From Actinomycetota bacterium (lineage in GTDB: Bacteria; Actinomycetota; Thermoleophilia; Solirubrobacterales; Solirubrobacteraceae), in NCBI GenBank assembly GCA_009699505.1, contig WLOB01000007.1:1-33273 (forward strand): 33,273 bases of DNA, given 5' to 3'. Shown here one piece after another: positions 9,568 to 17,899 of this stretch. The position numbers and the translations under genes are program-made. Below the pieces are notes generated by a model, which saw nothing but the letters and a program-made list of their open reading frames with translations, was not told where the DNA came from and searched no databases. How positions within the stretch are numbered: the first letter of the stretch is position 1; the number at the start of each line of letters is the position of its first letter.

Positions 9568-10377
9568 TCAGATCGAGACGACGGGGCCGCTGCGGGCGAA
9601 GATCGGGGCGAGCACTTCGGTCGGGCTGATCGACCGGAGGTAGAGCTGCGTGACGTCGAGGCGGGCGTGGCCGAGCTGCCGCTGGACGGCGAGCAGGTCG
9701 ATGCCCTCGCGCCAGAGCTCGACGGCGTGGGCGTGGCGGAGCTGGTGCGGGGCGATCCGCTTCCGGATGCCGGCCTCCTTCGCCTTGCGCTTGAGGTCGC
9801 GGCGCACGTCGGTGTGCGACCAGACGCGGGTGCCGGACGTCGGGCCCGTAATGACGCAGAAGACAGGGCCGGGCTCGAGCGACTGGCGGTACTTCAGCCA
9901 CGGCTGGACGCGGCTCCACCCCCACGGGTCCATCATCGAGACGCGGCGCTTGCCGCCCTTGCCGGACCGGACGACGATCGACCCGTCGTCGGCGTGGAGA
10001 TCCGACTCGTTCAGGGCGAGCGCCTCGCTGATGCGGAGACCGGTGCGCCAGAGCACCACGATGAGGGCGTGGAGGCGGAGACCGGTCGGACGGTCGCCGC
10101 AGGCGAGGAGGAGTCGGGAGAGCTCGTCGACGGACGGCGGGTCGGGCGGGTACGTCCGACCCTTCGACTTGGGGGTGCGGCCCTTGTGGTAGCCGGGCAG
10201 CGTCGCGAGCGGACGCTTGTAGCCGCGAGCGTCGAGGAGGTTGTGGTCCTCGATGTCCTGCACCAGGCGCAGGACGCCGGCGGGCGGGGCGGTCTTAGAG
10301 ACGGCGAGCTTGCCGTCGGTGTCGTGGTGGTCGCGGTCCGGGCCGTCGGCGACGGCGCTAGCGTTGTTGGTGATCAC
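9568..10377 (-). CDS. Second tyrosine recombinase (XerC/D-like)
   Basis: WRTGLRISEALALNESDL, GKGGKRRVSMM, IAPHQLRHAHAVELWREGIDLLAVQRQLGHARLDVTQLYLR: Arg, Lys, HxLR, GH and Tyr positions all present. Confidence 0.9.
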   Translation of the reverse strand: MITNNASAVADGPDRDHHDTDGKLAVSKTAPPAGVLRLVQDIEDHNLLDARGYKRPLATLPGYHKGRTPKSKGRTYPPDPPSVDELSRLLLACGDRPTGLRLHALIVVLWRTGLRISEALALNESDLHADDGSIVVRSGKGGKRRVSMMDPWGWSRVQPWLKYRQSLEPGPVFCVITGPTSGTRVWSHTDVRRDLKRKAKEAGIRKRIAPHQLRHAHAVELWREGIDLLAVQRQLGHARLDVTQLYLRSISPTEVLAPIFARSGPVVSI

Positions 10378-10451
10378 TGGGTTACTCCCTGGGGGTCATC
10401 GCGCCGGGCGGGGTCCATCCGCCCGGCGCTGCGTGTGTCTGGGTTCTGGTC

Positions 10452-10937
10452 CTAGAACGGGATGTCGTCGTCGTTCGGGGGCTCCGGGGTCGGCGCGGAC
10501 GCCGCCTGCCCGGTCGGCTGCGGCGCCGGGGCGCCGAAGTCGCCGCCGGTGTTGCCCCAGCCGGAGGACGTCGGGTTCAGCAGGCCGCCGCCCTGGCTCT
10601 GGTTCTCGTCGCGGCCGCCGATGAACTGCACCTCCTGGGCGACGATCTCCACGGCCTCGCGCTTGTTGCCGTTGTTGTCCTGCCACTCGCGCCAGCGGAG
10701 CCGGCCGGACACGGCGACCTGGCGGCCCTTCGCGAGGTACTTCGCCGAGGCGTCGGCGCTGTTGCCGAAGACGGTGACGTTGAAGAAGTTGGGGGCGTCG
10801 GCCCACTGACCGGACTGGTCCTTTCGGCGCTCGTTGACGGCGACGCGGAGGGAGCAGACGGAGCCGCCGGACGGGAGTCCGCGGAGCTCGGGGTCGCGGG
10901 TCAGGTTCCCGACGATCGTGACGCTGTTGATGGGCAT
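10452..10937 (-). CDS. ssb: Single-stranded DNA-binding protein
   Basis: MPINSVTIVGNLTRDPELRGLPSGGSVCSLRVAVNERRKDQSGQWADAPNFFNVTVFGNSADASAKYLAKGRQVAVSGRLRWREW; acidic tail ending DDDIPF. Confidence 0.97.
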   Translation of the reverse strand: MPINSVTIVGNLTRDPELRGLPSGGSVCSLRVAVNERRKDQSGQWADAPNFFNVTVFGNSADASAKYLAKGRQVAVSGRLRWREWQDNNGNKREAVEIVAQEVQFIGGRDENQSQGGGLLNPTSSGWGNTGGDFGAPAPQPTGQAASAPTPEPPNDDDIPF

Positions 10938-10939
10938 GT

Positions 10940-11299
10940 TCAGTTGTCCTTGGCTGTGGTGATCGGGTGGAGGTGGATGAGCCGGCGGTCGTGGTCGGCG
11001 ACGCGCTCGGCGAGCTCGCCGAGCATCTGCTCGACGTTCGTGGGTTCGGGTCTGGCGGCCCAGCCGTGCAGAAGGAACCAGTCGGGGACGCCGGTGACCT
11101 CGGCGACGCGCGCTGCCCACACGGGGATGTCGTGCGGGGCGACGACCACCTGGCCGGTCTCGACGCGCTTGACCATGGTCGCCACGGGCCATCCCGGGTA
11201 GCGCTCGGCGAGCGCCTGGCCGAGGTCGGACTGGCGAGTGAAGCCGCCCCACGTTCGGGCCACGCGGAGCCGCCGGCCGAAGTCGGTGACCTCAGGCAT
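10940..11299 (-). CDS. HTH (XRE-like) DNA-binding protein
   Basis: FGRRLRVARTWGGFTRQSDLGQALAERYPGWPVATMVKRVETGQVVV...WAARVAEVTGVPDWFLLHGW. Confidence 0.6.
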   Translation of the reverse strand: MPEVTDFGRRLRVARTWGGFTRQSDLGQALAERYPGWPVATMVKRVETGQVVVAPHDIPVWAARVAEVTGVPDWFLLHGWAARPEPTNVEQMLGELAERVADHDRRLIHLHPITTAKDN

Positions 11300-11332
11300 G
11301 GCTGTCTCCGATCCGCCCGGAAGTAGCGCAGG

Positions 11333-12037
11333 TCACGCGACCAGCTCCATGACGTCCTGGCGAGCCGGCCGGGCCCACCGGCGGGCCGGCTGCAGCGCGT
11401 CGATGCGAGCGGCCATCGCGCCCGGTGAGGTGGCGGCCTTGCCGCGCGACGGGATGGCGGCGTGGTTGCGCGCGACGTTGGTCGAGTCGGCCGAGAAGAA
11501 CGGGTAGGGCCCGTCGCTGAGCGCCAGGCCGCGGAGCATGTGGAGCCGGGTGCGCGGAACGCCGCGTTCGTCGCAGGCGACGTCCATCGTCTCGGCCATC
11601 CGGCGCGTCCACGGGCCGGTCCCGAGCTTGGCGTACATCGCCGAGGACCCGATGCAGACCAGCGGCCACGTCGCCACGAGGCGCGCGAGGCGGTCGAGCG
11701 TCTCGTGCATGTGCCAGACCGGGGCGCCGCGGCGACCGTGCGGCCACTCGTCGATGAGCTGGTCGTTGGCGTCCTCGTCGCCGTCGATGACGTCGGGGAT
11801 GACCGCCCACGTCGTCGGGACGTCGAGCCAGCGGGCGGACCACTCGTAGTAGGCCGGCCAGTCGGTGCGCTGCCCGCGGGTCCACGCACCGAACGCGCCG
11901 TTGTCGAGCATCACGCTCTGGCCGATCTCGTGGCAGACGTCGACGTCGCGCGGGTCGGCGAAGCTGACGCAGAAGCACCGACCCGCAAGCTCGTAGAGCG
12001 CCGAGCGCGGAGTGATCGGGGTGCCGTGGTAGTGCAT
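11333..12037 (-). CDS. DpdA-like (TGT-superfamily) 7-deazaguanine DNA transglycosylase candidate
   Basis: SVMLDNGAFGAW resembles the TGT base-recognition motif (T/L)DSGGF; AVIPDVIDGDEDANDQLIDEWP, PVWHMHE, CIGSSAMYAKLGTGPW, LHMLRGLALSDGPYPFFSADSTNVARN; ATGA-coupled to a YhhQ-like transporter. Confidence 0.7.
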   Translation of the reverse strand: MHYHGTPITPRSALYELAGRCFCVSFADPRDVDVCHEIGQSVMLDNGAFGAWTRGQRTDWPAYYEWSARWLDVPTTWAVIPDVIDGDEDANDQLIDEWPHGRRGAPVWHMHETLDRLARLVATWPLVCIGSSAMYAKLGTGPWTRRMAETMDVACDERGVPRTRLHMLRGLALSDGPYPFFSADSTNVARNHAAIPSRGKAATSPGAMAARIDALQPARRWARPARQDVMELVA

Positions 12038-12570
12038 CACCGGTCCCTCCACGCGAGCCCGACCGCGGCGGAGACCGCGGCCTTCACGACGACCTGGGCG
12101 ACGACGACGGTCCACAGGAACTCCCAGGAGACGATCCCGGTGGTCAGCGGCGACAGGCCGACGACGGCGAACAGGATCGAGTCGAGGGTGCCGCCGAGGA
12201 CGCCGGAGACGGCGACCCGCCGGCCGACGCTGCCGTGCAGTCGGGTGAAGACCTCGGTGTCGAGCGTCTCGGCGAGCGCGAACGACAGCGCCGACGCGAC
12301 GGTGACCCAGAGCAGGTCGTCGTAGGCGAAGCTGACCGCGACGTTGGCGAGCAGCGCGGCCCCGACGGCGGCGTAGGCCGCGGCGCGGCCGAGCCGAAGC
12401 TGCACGAGGTCGCGGAGCACGAACGTGGCTGCGATGAACCACGTCCCCCAGGTGACGACCCAGTGCTGGCCGAGGGCGTCGAACGACCACGGCGTCTGGG
12501 TCGCCGTGACGATGTTGGCGGTGACGATCGCGGCGACGTAGACCGCCGCGATCGCGAGTCCGATCCTCAT
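12037..12570 (-). CDS. VUT/YhhQ (QPTR) family queuosine-precursor transporter
   Basis: MRIGLAIAAVYVAAIVTANIVTAT...WGTWFIAATFVLRDLVQLRLGRAAAY...SALSFALAETLDTEVFTRLH...RVAVSGVLGGTLDSILF. Confidence 0.85.
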   Translation of the reverse strand: MRIGLAIAAVYVAAIVTANIVTATQTPWSFDALGQHWVVTWGTWFIAATFVLRDLVQLRLGRAAAYAAVGAALLANVAVSFAYDDLLWVTVASALSFALAETLDTEVFTRLHGSVGRRVAVSGVLGGTLDSILFAVVGLSPLTTGIVSWEFLWTVVVAQVVVKAAVSAAVGLAWRDR

Positions 12571-12604
12571 GCCTGGTCCTCTCGGATTGCCCTCGCAGTA
12601 GGGG

Positions 12605-13546
12605 TCATGCCGCCACCTCTGCGGTCGTGTTGAACAGGGGTGCGTCGGCGACGATCCGGGCCCGTGCCATGGCGACGTACTCGGGGTTGATCTCGGTCCC
12701 GATGAACGACCTGCCGCGGCGCAGCGCGACGACCCCCGTGGTGCCGGCGCCGGCGAACGGATCAAGGACGGTGTCGCCCTCGTCGCTGCCCGCGAGGACG
12801 CATCGGTCGGCGAGGGCCGGGGGCATGCACGCGAAGTGCGCCCCGGCGAACGGCTTGGGCGAGATCGTCCAGACGTCGCGGGCGTTGCGCTTCCCGCCGA
12901 CGTCGTTCCACGCCTCCGTCTGGCCGCGCCCGCCGAGGCTCACGCGCTCCGGGCGGTTGAACCCGTTGCCGCTGCCCGACGTGCTCACGGCGTCCTCCGC
13001 GATGGCCTCGCGGTCGTAGTGGTACCGAGCCGACTTGGACAGCAGGAAGACGTGCTCGTGGGACGACGTCGGCCTGTCTGTTACAGGGGATGGCATCGGG
13101 TTCGGCTTCGCCCAGATGATGTCCGAGCGGAGGAACCACCCGTCCGCGCGGAGGGCGAAGGCCAGCATCCACGGGATGCCGAGCATGTCCTTCTGCTTGA
13201 CCGAGCCGCCAGGCCGGGCGCCGGGCACGACGCCGCGGTCGCGGAGCGCCGGGCGGTCCATGCCTTTCGTCCCGGGCGTCCGCGTCGTGCCGTCGTTCGT
13301 GGCGTAGCTGTCGCCGATGTTCAGCCACAGGGTGCCGTCGTCGGCGAGGACCCGGCGCACCGCGCGGAACACGTCCACGATCTCCGCGGCGTACTCCTCG
13401 GGCGTCGGCTCCAGCCCGATCTGCCCGTCGTGGCCGTAGTCCCGGAGGCCGAAGTAGGGCGGGCTGGTCACGCACGTCCGGACGCTCGAAACCTCGATGT
13501 CGGCGAGGCGCTCCCGAGCGTCGCCGGAGAGGATCTGCCACGTCAT
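12605..13546 (-). CDS. Site-specific DNA methyltransferase (N4-C/N6-A type)
   Basis: TSPPYFGLRDYGHDGQIGLEPTPEEYAAEIVDVFRAVRRVLADDGTLWLNIGDSY, later DPFAGAGTTGVVALRRGRSFIGTEINPEYVAMARARI. Confidence 0.95.
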   Translation of the reverse strand: MTWQILSGDARERLADIEVSSVRTCVTSPPYFGLRDYGHDGQIGLEPTPEEYAAEIVDVFRAVRRVLADDGTLWLNIGDSYATNDGTTRTPGTKGMDRPALRDRGVVPGARPGGSVKQKDMLGIPWMLAFALRADGWFLRSDIIWAKPNPMPSPVTDRPTSSHEHVFLLSKSARYHYDREAIAEDAVSTSGSGNGFNRPERVSLGGRGQTEAWNDVGGKRNARDVWTISPKPFAGAHFACMPPALADRCVLAGSDEGDTVLDPFAGAGTTGVVALRRGRSFIGTEINPEYVAMARARIVADAPLFNTTAEVAA

Positions 13547-14019
13547 GCGCTGTCTCGCTTCTGACCAGAAGTAGGGGCTCCGACGAGCTCGACGAAGCGG
13601 CCGCCGGTGAGGCGCTCGACGACATCGTCGACGTCCTTCGGTCGCCACAGGTACGACTCGATCGTCGGCGCGGATCGTTCGTCGATGCCGAGGTGGCCGC
13701 ACGCGACGCCGATGATGTCGGCGAGCGCCTGGCCCATCTGGTCGAAGCGGTCGAGCCACTCCTGCTGGCCGGGTCGCAGGCGCCCGGAGTTGGTCTTGAG
13801 CTCGACGGCGAGCATCTCAACGCCGCGGAGCATGATCAGGTCGGGGAATCCGGCGGTGTCGCCGACGACGGCCTGCGGCCGGCCGGTGCGGCGGCCGGGC
13901 CGGTTGTCGGGCATGTGCGCGATGGTCCAGCCGCCGAGGGTGGCGAGCTGCACGACCTGCATCTGCCAGCCGGCCTCGAGCAGGTGGCCCTTGTTGTTGC
14001 GGATGCGGCTGACGGTCAT
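13543..14019 (-). CDS. VRR-NUC domain nuclease
   Basis: GDTAGFPDLIMLRGVEMLAVELKTNSGRLRPGQQEWLDRFDQMGQALADIIG: PD-(D/E)xK-like motif. Confidence 0.85.
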   Translation of the reverse strand: MTVSRIRNNKGHLLEAGWQMQVVQLATLGGWTIAHMPDNRPGRRTGRPQAVVGDTAGFPDLIMLRGVEMLAVELKTNSGRLRPGQQEWLDRFDQMGQALADIIGVACGHLGIDERSAPTIESYLWRPKDVDDVVERLTGGRFVELVGAPTSGQKRDSA

Positions 14020-14165
14020 CGGTTCTGCTCCCTCTCGAGCTCGTGCTGCCGTGCCTCGACCTTCGAGGCGTAGGCGATGAGGGCCAGGACGCCGACGAGG
14101 CAGATCAGGGTGAAGGCGGTGACGGCGAGGACGAACGCCTCGGGCCAGGTCATGGCGAGCGGCAT
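14016..14165 (-). CDS. Small single-TM phage protein
   Basis: MPLAMTWPEAFVLAVTAFTLICLVGVLALIAYASKVEARQHELEREQNR; ATGA-type overlaps with neighbours. Confidence 0.6.
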   Translation of the reverse strand: MPLAMTWPEAFVLAVTAFTLICLVGVLALIAYASKVEARQHELEREQNR

Positions 14166-14428
14166 CAGAGGTCGCCGTCCCGTCGGGCTTCGGCGCGCTC
14201 GATCTCGCGCTCGGCTGCGTGGTCCCGAATCTCGTCGTCGGTGAGGTAGTCCTCGCCGTCGCCACCGCAGCGCGGGCAGTCGTACTCGACGCCCGGGATC
14301 AGAGCCTCGAGCGCGTCCTCCGCGTCGTCGAGGTCCGCGACGATCGTGCCGGTCCCCTCGCACCGCGGGCAGTCGACGAGCGGCGGGTCATCGGGCGGGT
14401 CGAGCATGTAGTCGCCGACGGTCTGCAT
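14165..14428 (-). CDS. Small zinc-ribbon-like protein (two CPRC motifs)
   Basis: LVDCPRCEGTGTIVADLDDAEDALEALIPGVEYDCPRCGGDGEDY. Confidence 0.65.
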   Translation of the reverse strand: MQTVGDYMLDPPDDPPLVDCPRCEGTGTIVADLDDAEDALEALIPGVEYDCPRCGGDGEDYLTDDEIRDHAAEREIERAEARRDGDL

Positions 14429-15003
14429 CACGAGCCCGCCTCGAAGAACGCGTCGGCCGGGTGCTCCGCTGCGACGGGGGTTTCGGCCTGGTCGTCGGCG
14501 ACCGGCACGTCCTCGATCTCCACGATCTCGGACTTCCAGTTGATCGCCTCCGTCTTCGTCGACGCGAGGTCGGCGCCGGCGTCGGTTCCGGAGAACTCGG
14601 ACAGCAGCGCGTTCAGCTTCTTGCCGTCGGCCTTCGGCACCTCGACGATCGGCACCGCCGCCAGGGCGCGGGCCTCGGTGATCTCGCCCGCGTCGGCGAG
14701 GCGCTGCAGCACCTTGCGGGCGCGGTCGGCGTCCCACCGGCGGGTGGCGGTGCGGGTCATCTTGACGCCGCCGTAGTACTTCGCGGACTCGATCGCGCCC
14801 TCGTGGAAGCGCTGCTCGATCTGGTCCTTCATCTGGGTGCGGAGCGTCGAGATGTTCGACGCGATCTGCGCGAGCTGGCCGTACACGGCGGCCTGGACGT
14901 CTTCGCGGGCGTCGACGAGGTCGGTGATGTCGAGGATCTCGCCGGTGTCGGTGCGGGTGACGCGCGGCTTGCGCTCGTCGTCGAGGTCGATGTGGATGAG
15001 CAT
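14428..15003 (-). CDS. Hypothetical phage early protein
   Basis: 191 aa ORF MLIHIDLDDERKPRVTRTDTGEILDITDLVDARED...; ATGA overlap with the following gene. Confidence 0.7.
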   Translation of the reverse strand: MLIHIDLDDERKPRVTRTDTGEILDITDLVDAREDVQAAVYGQLAQIASNISTLRTQMKDQIEQRFHEGAIESAKYYGGVKMTRTATRRWDADRARKVLQRLADAGEITEARALAAVPIVEVPKADGKKLNALLSEFSGTDAGADLASTKTEAINWKSEIVEIEDVPVADDQAETPVAAEHPADAFFEAGS

Positions 15004-15029
15004 GTGGCTGTGGTCCTGTGGTGGGGCGC

Positions 15030-15305
15030 CTAGGCGGCGCGGTGGTCTGCCGCTTCGCCCGCGGCAGCGGTGCCGGGCTCGGCCCGGAGGTGGTAGGTGG
15101 CGGTCCCGTTGGACTGCCGGACGGTGTCGATCCAGTAGCCGGCCTGACGGAGCTCGTAGACGCGCGCCGCGACCCGTTGGATCGGGGTGCCGCCGTCGAG
15201 CACGTCAGGTGCGGCGAACCGGGTCTCGTTGACGGGGCCGTTGCGCAGCGCCGCCAGCAGCCGCTGACGTTGCGTCGGCTTCCGGTGGAGCTGCGCGACG
15301 GTCAT
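15030..15305 (-). CDS. Small winged-helix-like protein
   Basis: MTVAQLHRKPTQRQRLLAALRNGPVNETRFAAPDVLDGGTPIQRVAARVYELRQAGYWIDTVRQSNGTATYHL. Confidence 0.65.
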   Translation of the reverse strand: MTVAQLHRKPTQRQRLLAALRNGPVNETRFAAPDVLDGGTPIQRVAARVYELRQAGYWIDTVRQSNGTATYHLRAEPGTAAAGEAADHRAA

Positions 15306-15550
15306 GCGATGTGGCCCGTGTCGGCGATCTGCTGCTTCAGGTCGCAGACGCGGCCGAGGTCCTGGGCCGCGTTGCCGAGCTCGCGGGCCGCGGCCTCCGA
15401 CGGCCCGAACTGCGTGACGTTGTCGAGCGCACGGCGGACGCTGAGCAGAGCTGCGTCTGTGAGTCCGTCGATTACGCCCTGCTGCCACTGGTCCTCGGGC
15501 GTGATCTCGCGGTCCTCGGGGCGGGCCGGAAAGCGGACGATGTTGCTCAT
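15302..15550 (-). CDS. Hypothetical small phage protein
   Basis: MSNIVRFPARPEDREITPEDQWQQGVIDGLTDAALLSVRRALDNVTQFG...; overlaps both neighbours by 4 bp. Confidence 0.6.
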   Translation of the reverse strand: MSNIVRFPARPEDREITPEDQWQQGVIDGLTDAALLSVRRALDNVTQFGPSEAAARELGNAAQDLGRVCDLKQQIADTGHIA

Positions 15551-16533
15551 GCCAGGACCCCCTCGGCCGGCGCCTGGGCCGGGAGCTCGTCGGCGGTGCC
15601 GTCGATCGTCTGCTGCTGCCCCTCCGGCTGGACGGCGTCGAGGAACTCGGTGTTCGCGATCATCTGCACGACCTGCTCCTGCGTCGCGGCGCGCATCCGG
15701 GCGCCGAGGTCGTTGTTCTCCGGGACCCCGGCGTCGGTGAGCAGCGCGTGGTACTGCGCGTTGCCGAAGTTCTTCGCGTTGCCGCGGGCCCGCAGCTCCT
15801 TGAACGCGCGCTTCAGCTCGTCCGTCGCGGCCGGCGCGGCCTTCTGGGCGGGCTCCGGCTGCTTCTCGGCGGGGGGTGCCGCGGGTGCGGGCTCGCGGGC
15901 CTCCTGGGCGGCCTGCGTCGGCAGCTCGGTGGGCGCCTGCTCGATCTGCCGCGACGCGTCGTCCGGGGCCTCGACGACGGGCGCGGTCGGCTCGTCGCCG
16001 GCCGGGAGCTCGGGAACGGCGTGGTCGCGGCTGGGGTCCATCTCGCCGATCGCGTAGACCCGGACGCCGTACGTCGTCTCAGGAGCGAACCAGGCGACGC
16101 CGTTGCTCATCGCGCGGCTGAGCAGCATGTTGCGGGCGTACTTCGCGTACATCCCGTTCGCGATGCCGGCGGTCTTCGCGTCGTCCATCGAGAACGACGA
16201 CTCGCCGAGCAGCTCGTCGTCGCGGTCGCGGTCGGCGGGCCAGCGGCGCCAGAACCGGAGGGTGCAGATCTCGTTGGTGAGGTCGACGACCTCGTAGTCG
16301 TAGCGCTCGCCCCACGGTCCGACGTAGGCGCGCATCCGCGACGCCTGGGCGTTGGCGGTGAGCTCGCACTTGCCCTTGACGAAGTCGATCTGCGACAGCG
16401 ACTGGGCGGGGCCCATGCCGAGGCCGCGTCCGAAGATCATCTTCGCGAAGAGCTCGGGGGCCTCGCCGGGCAGGAGGGACGCGAGGCCCTTCATCTGCTC
16501 GAGCTCAGCGGTGGGGATCGCGAGGGACGTCAT
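15547..16533 (-). CDS. RecT-like single-strand annealing protein
   Basis: LASLLPGEAPELFAKMIFGRGLGMGPAQSLSQIDFVKGKCELTANAQASRMRAYVG...; SSB in same operon. Confidence 0.75.
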   Translation of the reverse strand: MTSLAIPTAELEQMKGLASLLPGEAPELFAKMIFGRGLGMGPAQSLSQIDFVKGKCELTANAQASRMRAYVGPWGERYDYEVVDLTNEICTLRFWRRWPADRDRDDELLGESSFSMDDAKTAGIANGMYAKYARNMLLSRAMSNGVAWFAPETTYGVRVYAIGEMDPSRDHAVPELPAGDEPTAPVVEAPDDASRQIEQAPTELPTQAAQEAREPAPAAPPAEKQPEPAQKAAPAATDELKRAFKELRARGNAKNFGNAQYHALLTDAGVPENNDLGARMRAATQEQVVQMIANTEFLDAVQPEGQQQTIDGTADELPAQAPAEGVLA

Positions 16534-16850
16534 GCCGTCACCTCGTTCCAGAGGTCGTCGAACATGAACGCCGTGCCGGGCTCCGTCGGCAACGGCTTGA
16601 TGCCGTGGACCTTCGTGTAGTCGGCGACGGCGATGACGGTCCGTCCGGGGATCTGCTCCCACGACTGGACCCCGAATGCGTCGACCATCCGGCGGACGAA
16701 CTCGATGCCCTTGTCGCCCTTCAGGGCGTAGAGGCCGGCACCCTGACCGGAGCCGCCGTAGTCGAGGCGGACGATGGCGGTGAAGATGCCGTGGTCCTCG
16801 TAGCCGAGCTCGGTGCTGAGGGCCTTGGCGATGCGCTCTTCAGTGCTCAT
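16530..16850 (-). CDS. Hypothetical phage protein
   Basis: 106 aa ORF MSTEERIAKALSTELGYEDHGIFTAIVRLDYGGSGQGAGLYAL...; 4-bp overlaps with neighbours. Confidence 0.7.
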   Translation of the reverse strand: MSTEERIAKALSTELGYEDHGIFTAIVRLDYGGSGQGAGLYALKGDKGIEFVRRMVDAFGVQSWEQIPGRTVIAVADYTKVHGIKPLPTEPGTAFMFDDLWNEVTA

Positions 16851-17305
16851 GCCGAGACCCCGCTCGTGCTCGCGGACTTCTCGATGTGCGCCTCGACGGC
16901 ATCGGCGGTCGCGTTGCCGGTGGCGGTCGAGCGCAGCGAGTCCAGCAGCTGGCCGCCGCGGTCGATCGACGCCTGGGCGTCGTCGTCGTCGTTCGGCTCG
17001 TCCTCGACGAGCGCCTCGGACTGGCCGGCGTTCCGGGCTGCGACCCGGGCGACGACGATCTCGTTGACCTCCGCGACGCCACGAGCGAACTCGATGAACG
17101 CCTCGTCGGGCACGACCACGCGGTTCTGCGCGGACCCGTCGGGGATGCCGCTGACGACGTGAGCGCCGAGGCCCTCGCGGTCGGCGTCGTAGACCTGCAC
17201 GAACTGCTGGAAGCCGAGGTCGGACTTGTAGTGGACGGTCGTCATGCCGTCCTGGTGGAAGACGCTGACGGTGCTGTCGGCTGTGGGGTTGTCGATGCTG
17301 CTCAT
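16847..17305 (-). CDS. Hypothetical phage protein
   Basis: 152 aa ORF MSSIDNPTADSTVSVFHQDGMTTVHYKSDLGFQQFVQVYDADREG... Confidence 0.65.
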   Translation of the reverse strand: MSSIDNPTADSTVSVFHQDGMTTVHYKSDLGFQQFVQVYDADREGLGAHVVSGIPDGSAQNRVVVPDEAFIEFARGVAEVNEIVVARVAARNAGQSEALVEDEPNDDDDAQASIDRGGQLLDSLRSTATGNATADAVEAHIEKSASTSGVSA

Positions 17306-17340
17306 GGGTGCTCCGGGTTTCGGATGGGCCGCGCCGCCGG

Positions 17341-17436
17341 TACGATCCGGGGTGCGGTGACTGCTTTTGCGGTGCCGCGATTCACTGGCTGTGGATCTGC
17401 CGGCCTGGACTTCGCCCGTCGAGGCCGGCCTTGTTT
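17341..17436 (+). ncRNA. Candidate small antisense RNA or attenuator in an operon gap (speculative)
   Basis: TACGAT (-10-like, 17341-17346) followed by GCCGGCCT...AGGCCGGC hairpin (17399-17429) and TTGTTTC; no convincing -35. Confidence 0.25.
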
Positions 17437-17603
17437 CAGCGGGGGTGCAGGTGGCGGCGGGTGAAGAGGTCGCCGATGTGGCGGGGCCTCACGCTCTGGA
17501 TGTCGAGCGCGTCGGCGAGCTGCTCGCGGACGACCTGGCGCTTGACGTACTGCGCGGCGGCGTGGCGGGCGTGCTGCTCGAGCCGCTCGGTCGTGAGCTT
17601 CAC
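17436..17603 (-). CDS. Small hypothetical phage protein (GTG start)
   Basis: VKLTTERLEQHARHAAAQYVKRQVVREQLADALDIQSVRPRHIGDLFTRRHLHPR; GTGA overlap with 17600..17818. Confidence 0.5.
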   Translation of the reverse strand: MKLTTERLEQHARHAAAQYVKRQVVREQLADALDIQSVRPRHIGDLFTRRHLHPR

Positions 17604-17818
17604 GCGACGGCCCCGACGGGATCGGGGTCGCCGACCTCGTTCGTGCCGATCCACTGCGAGATTGCCTCGCGGTGGGCCTCGCCGATGCCGAGGCCGCGGA
17701 TCGCGGCATGCTCGGCAAGGGCGCTGAGGTGGTCGACCCGGGCCTTGAACGACACGACCTTGGTCGGGCCGTGGAGAAGGTCCGCGGGGTGCGGGGCCTG
17801 CCTTGTCGGTGTGCTCAT
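17600..17818 (-). CDS. Small hypothetical phage protein, first gene of the leftward early operon
   Basis: MSTPTRQAPHPADLLHGPTKVVSFKARVDHLSALAEHAAIRGLGIGEAHREAISQWIGTNEVGDPDPVGAVA. Confidence 0.6.
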   Translation of the reverse strand: MSTPTRQAPHPADLLHGPTKVVSFKARVDHLSALAEHAAIRGLGIGEAHREAISQWIGTNEVGDPDPVGAVA

Positions 17819-17899
17819 GGGGAGCAACCTAGCATAAGAGAAAGGAAAAGCGCAAGGGTCAAAGCAGGAGAACTTGCAGAAGGGAAAGCCGACGGGCCG

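Noticed and set aside
12605-14019. Methyltransferase + VRR-NUC considered as a restriction-modification system
   Set aside because: VRR-NUC proteins in phages are usually replication/recombination nucleases, and no restriction endonuclease or specificity subunit is evident.
17302-17718. ORF 17302..17718 (-), Arg/Pro-rich
   Set aside because: Overlaps two better small ORFs (17436..17603, 17600..17818) and has shadow-ORF composition.
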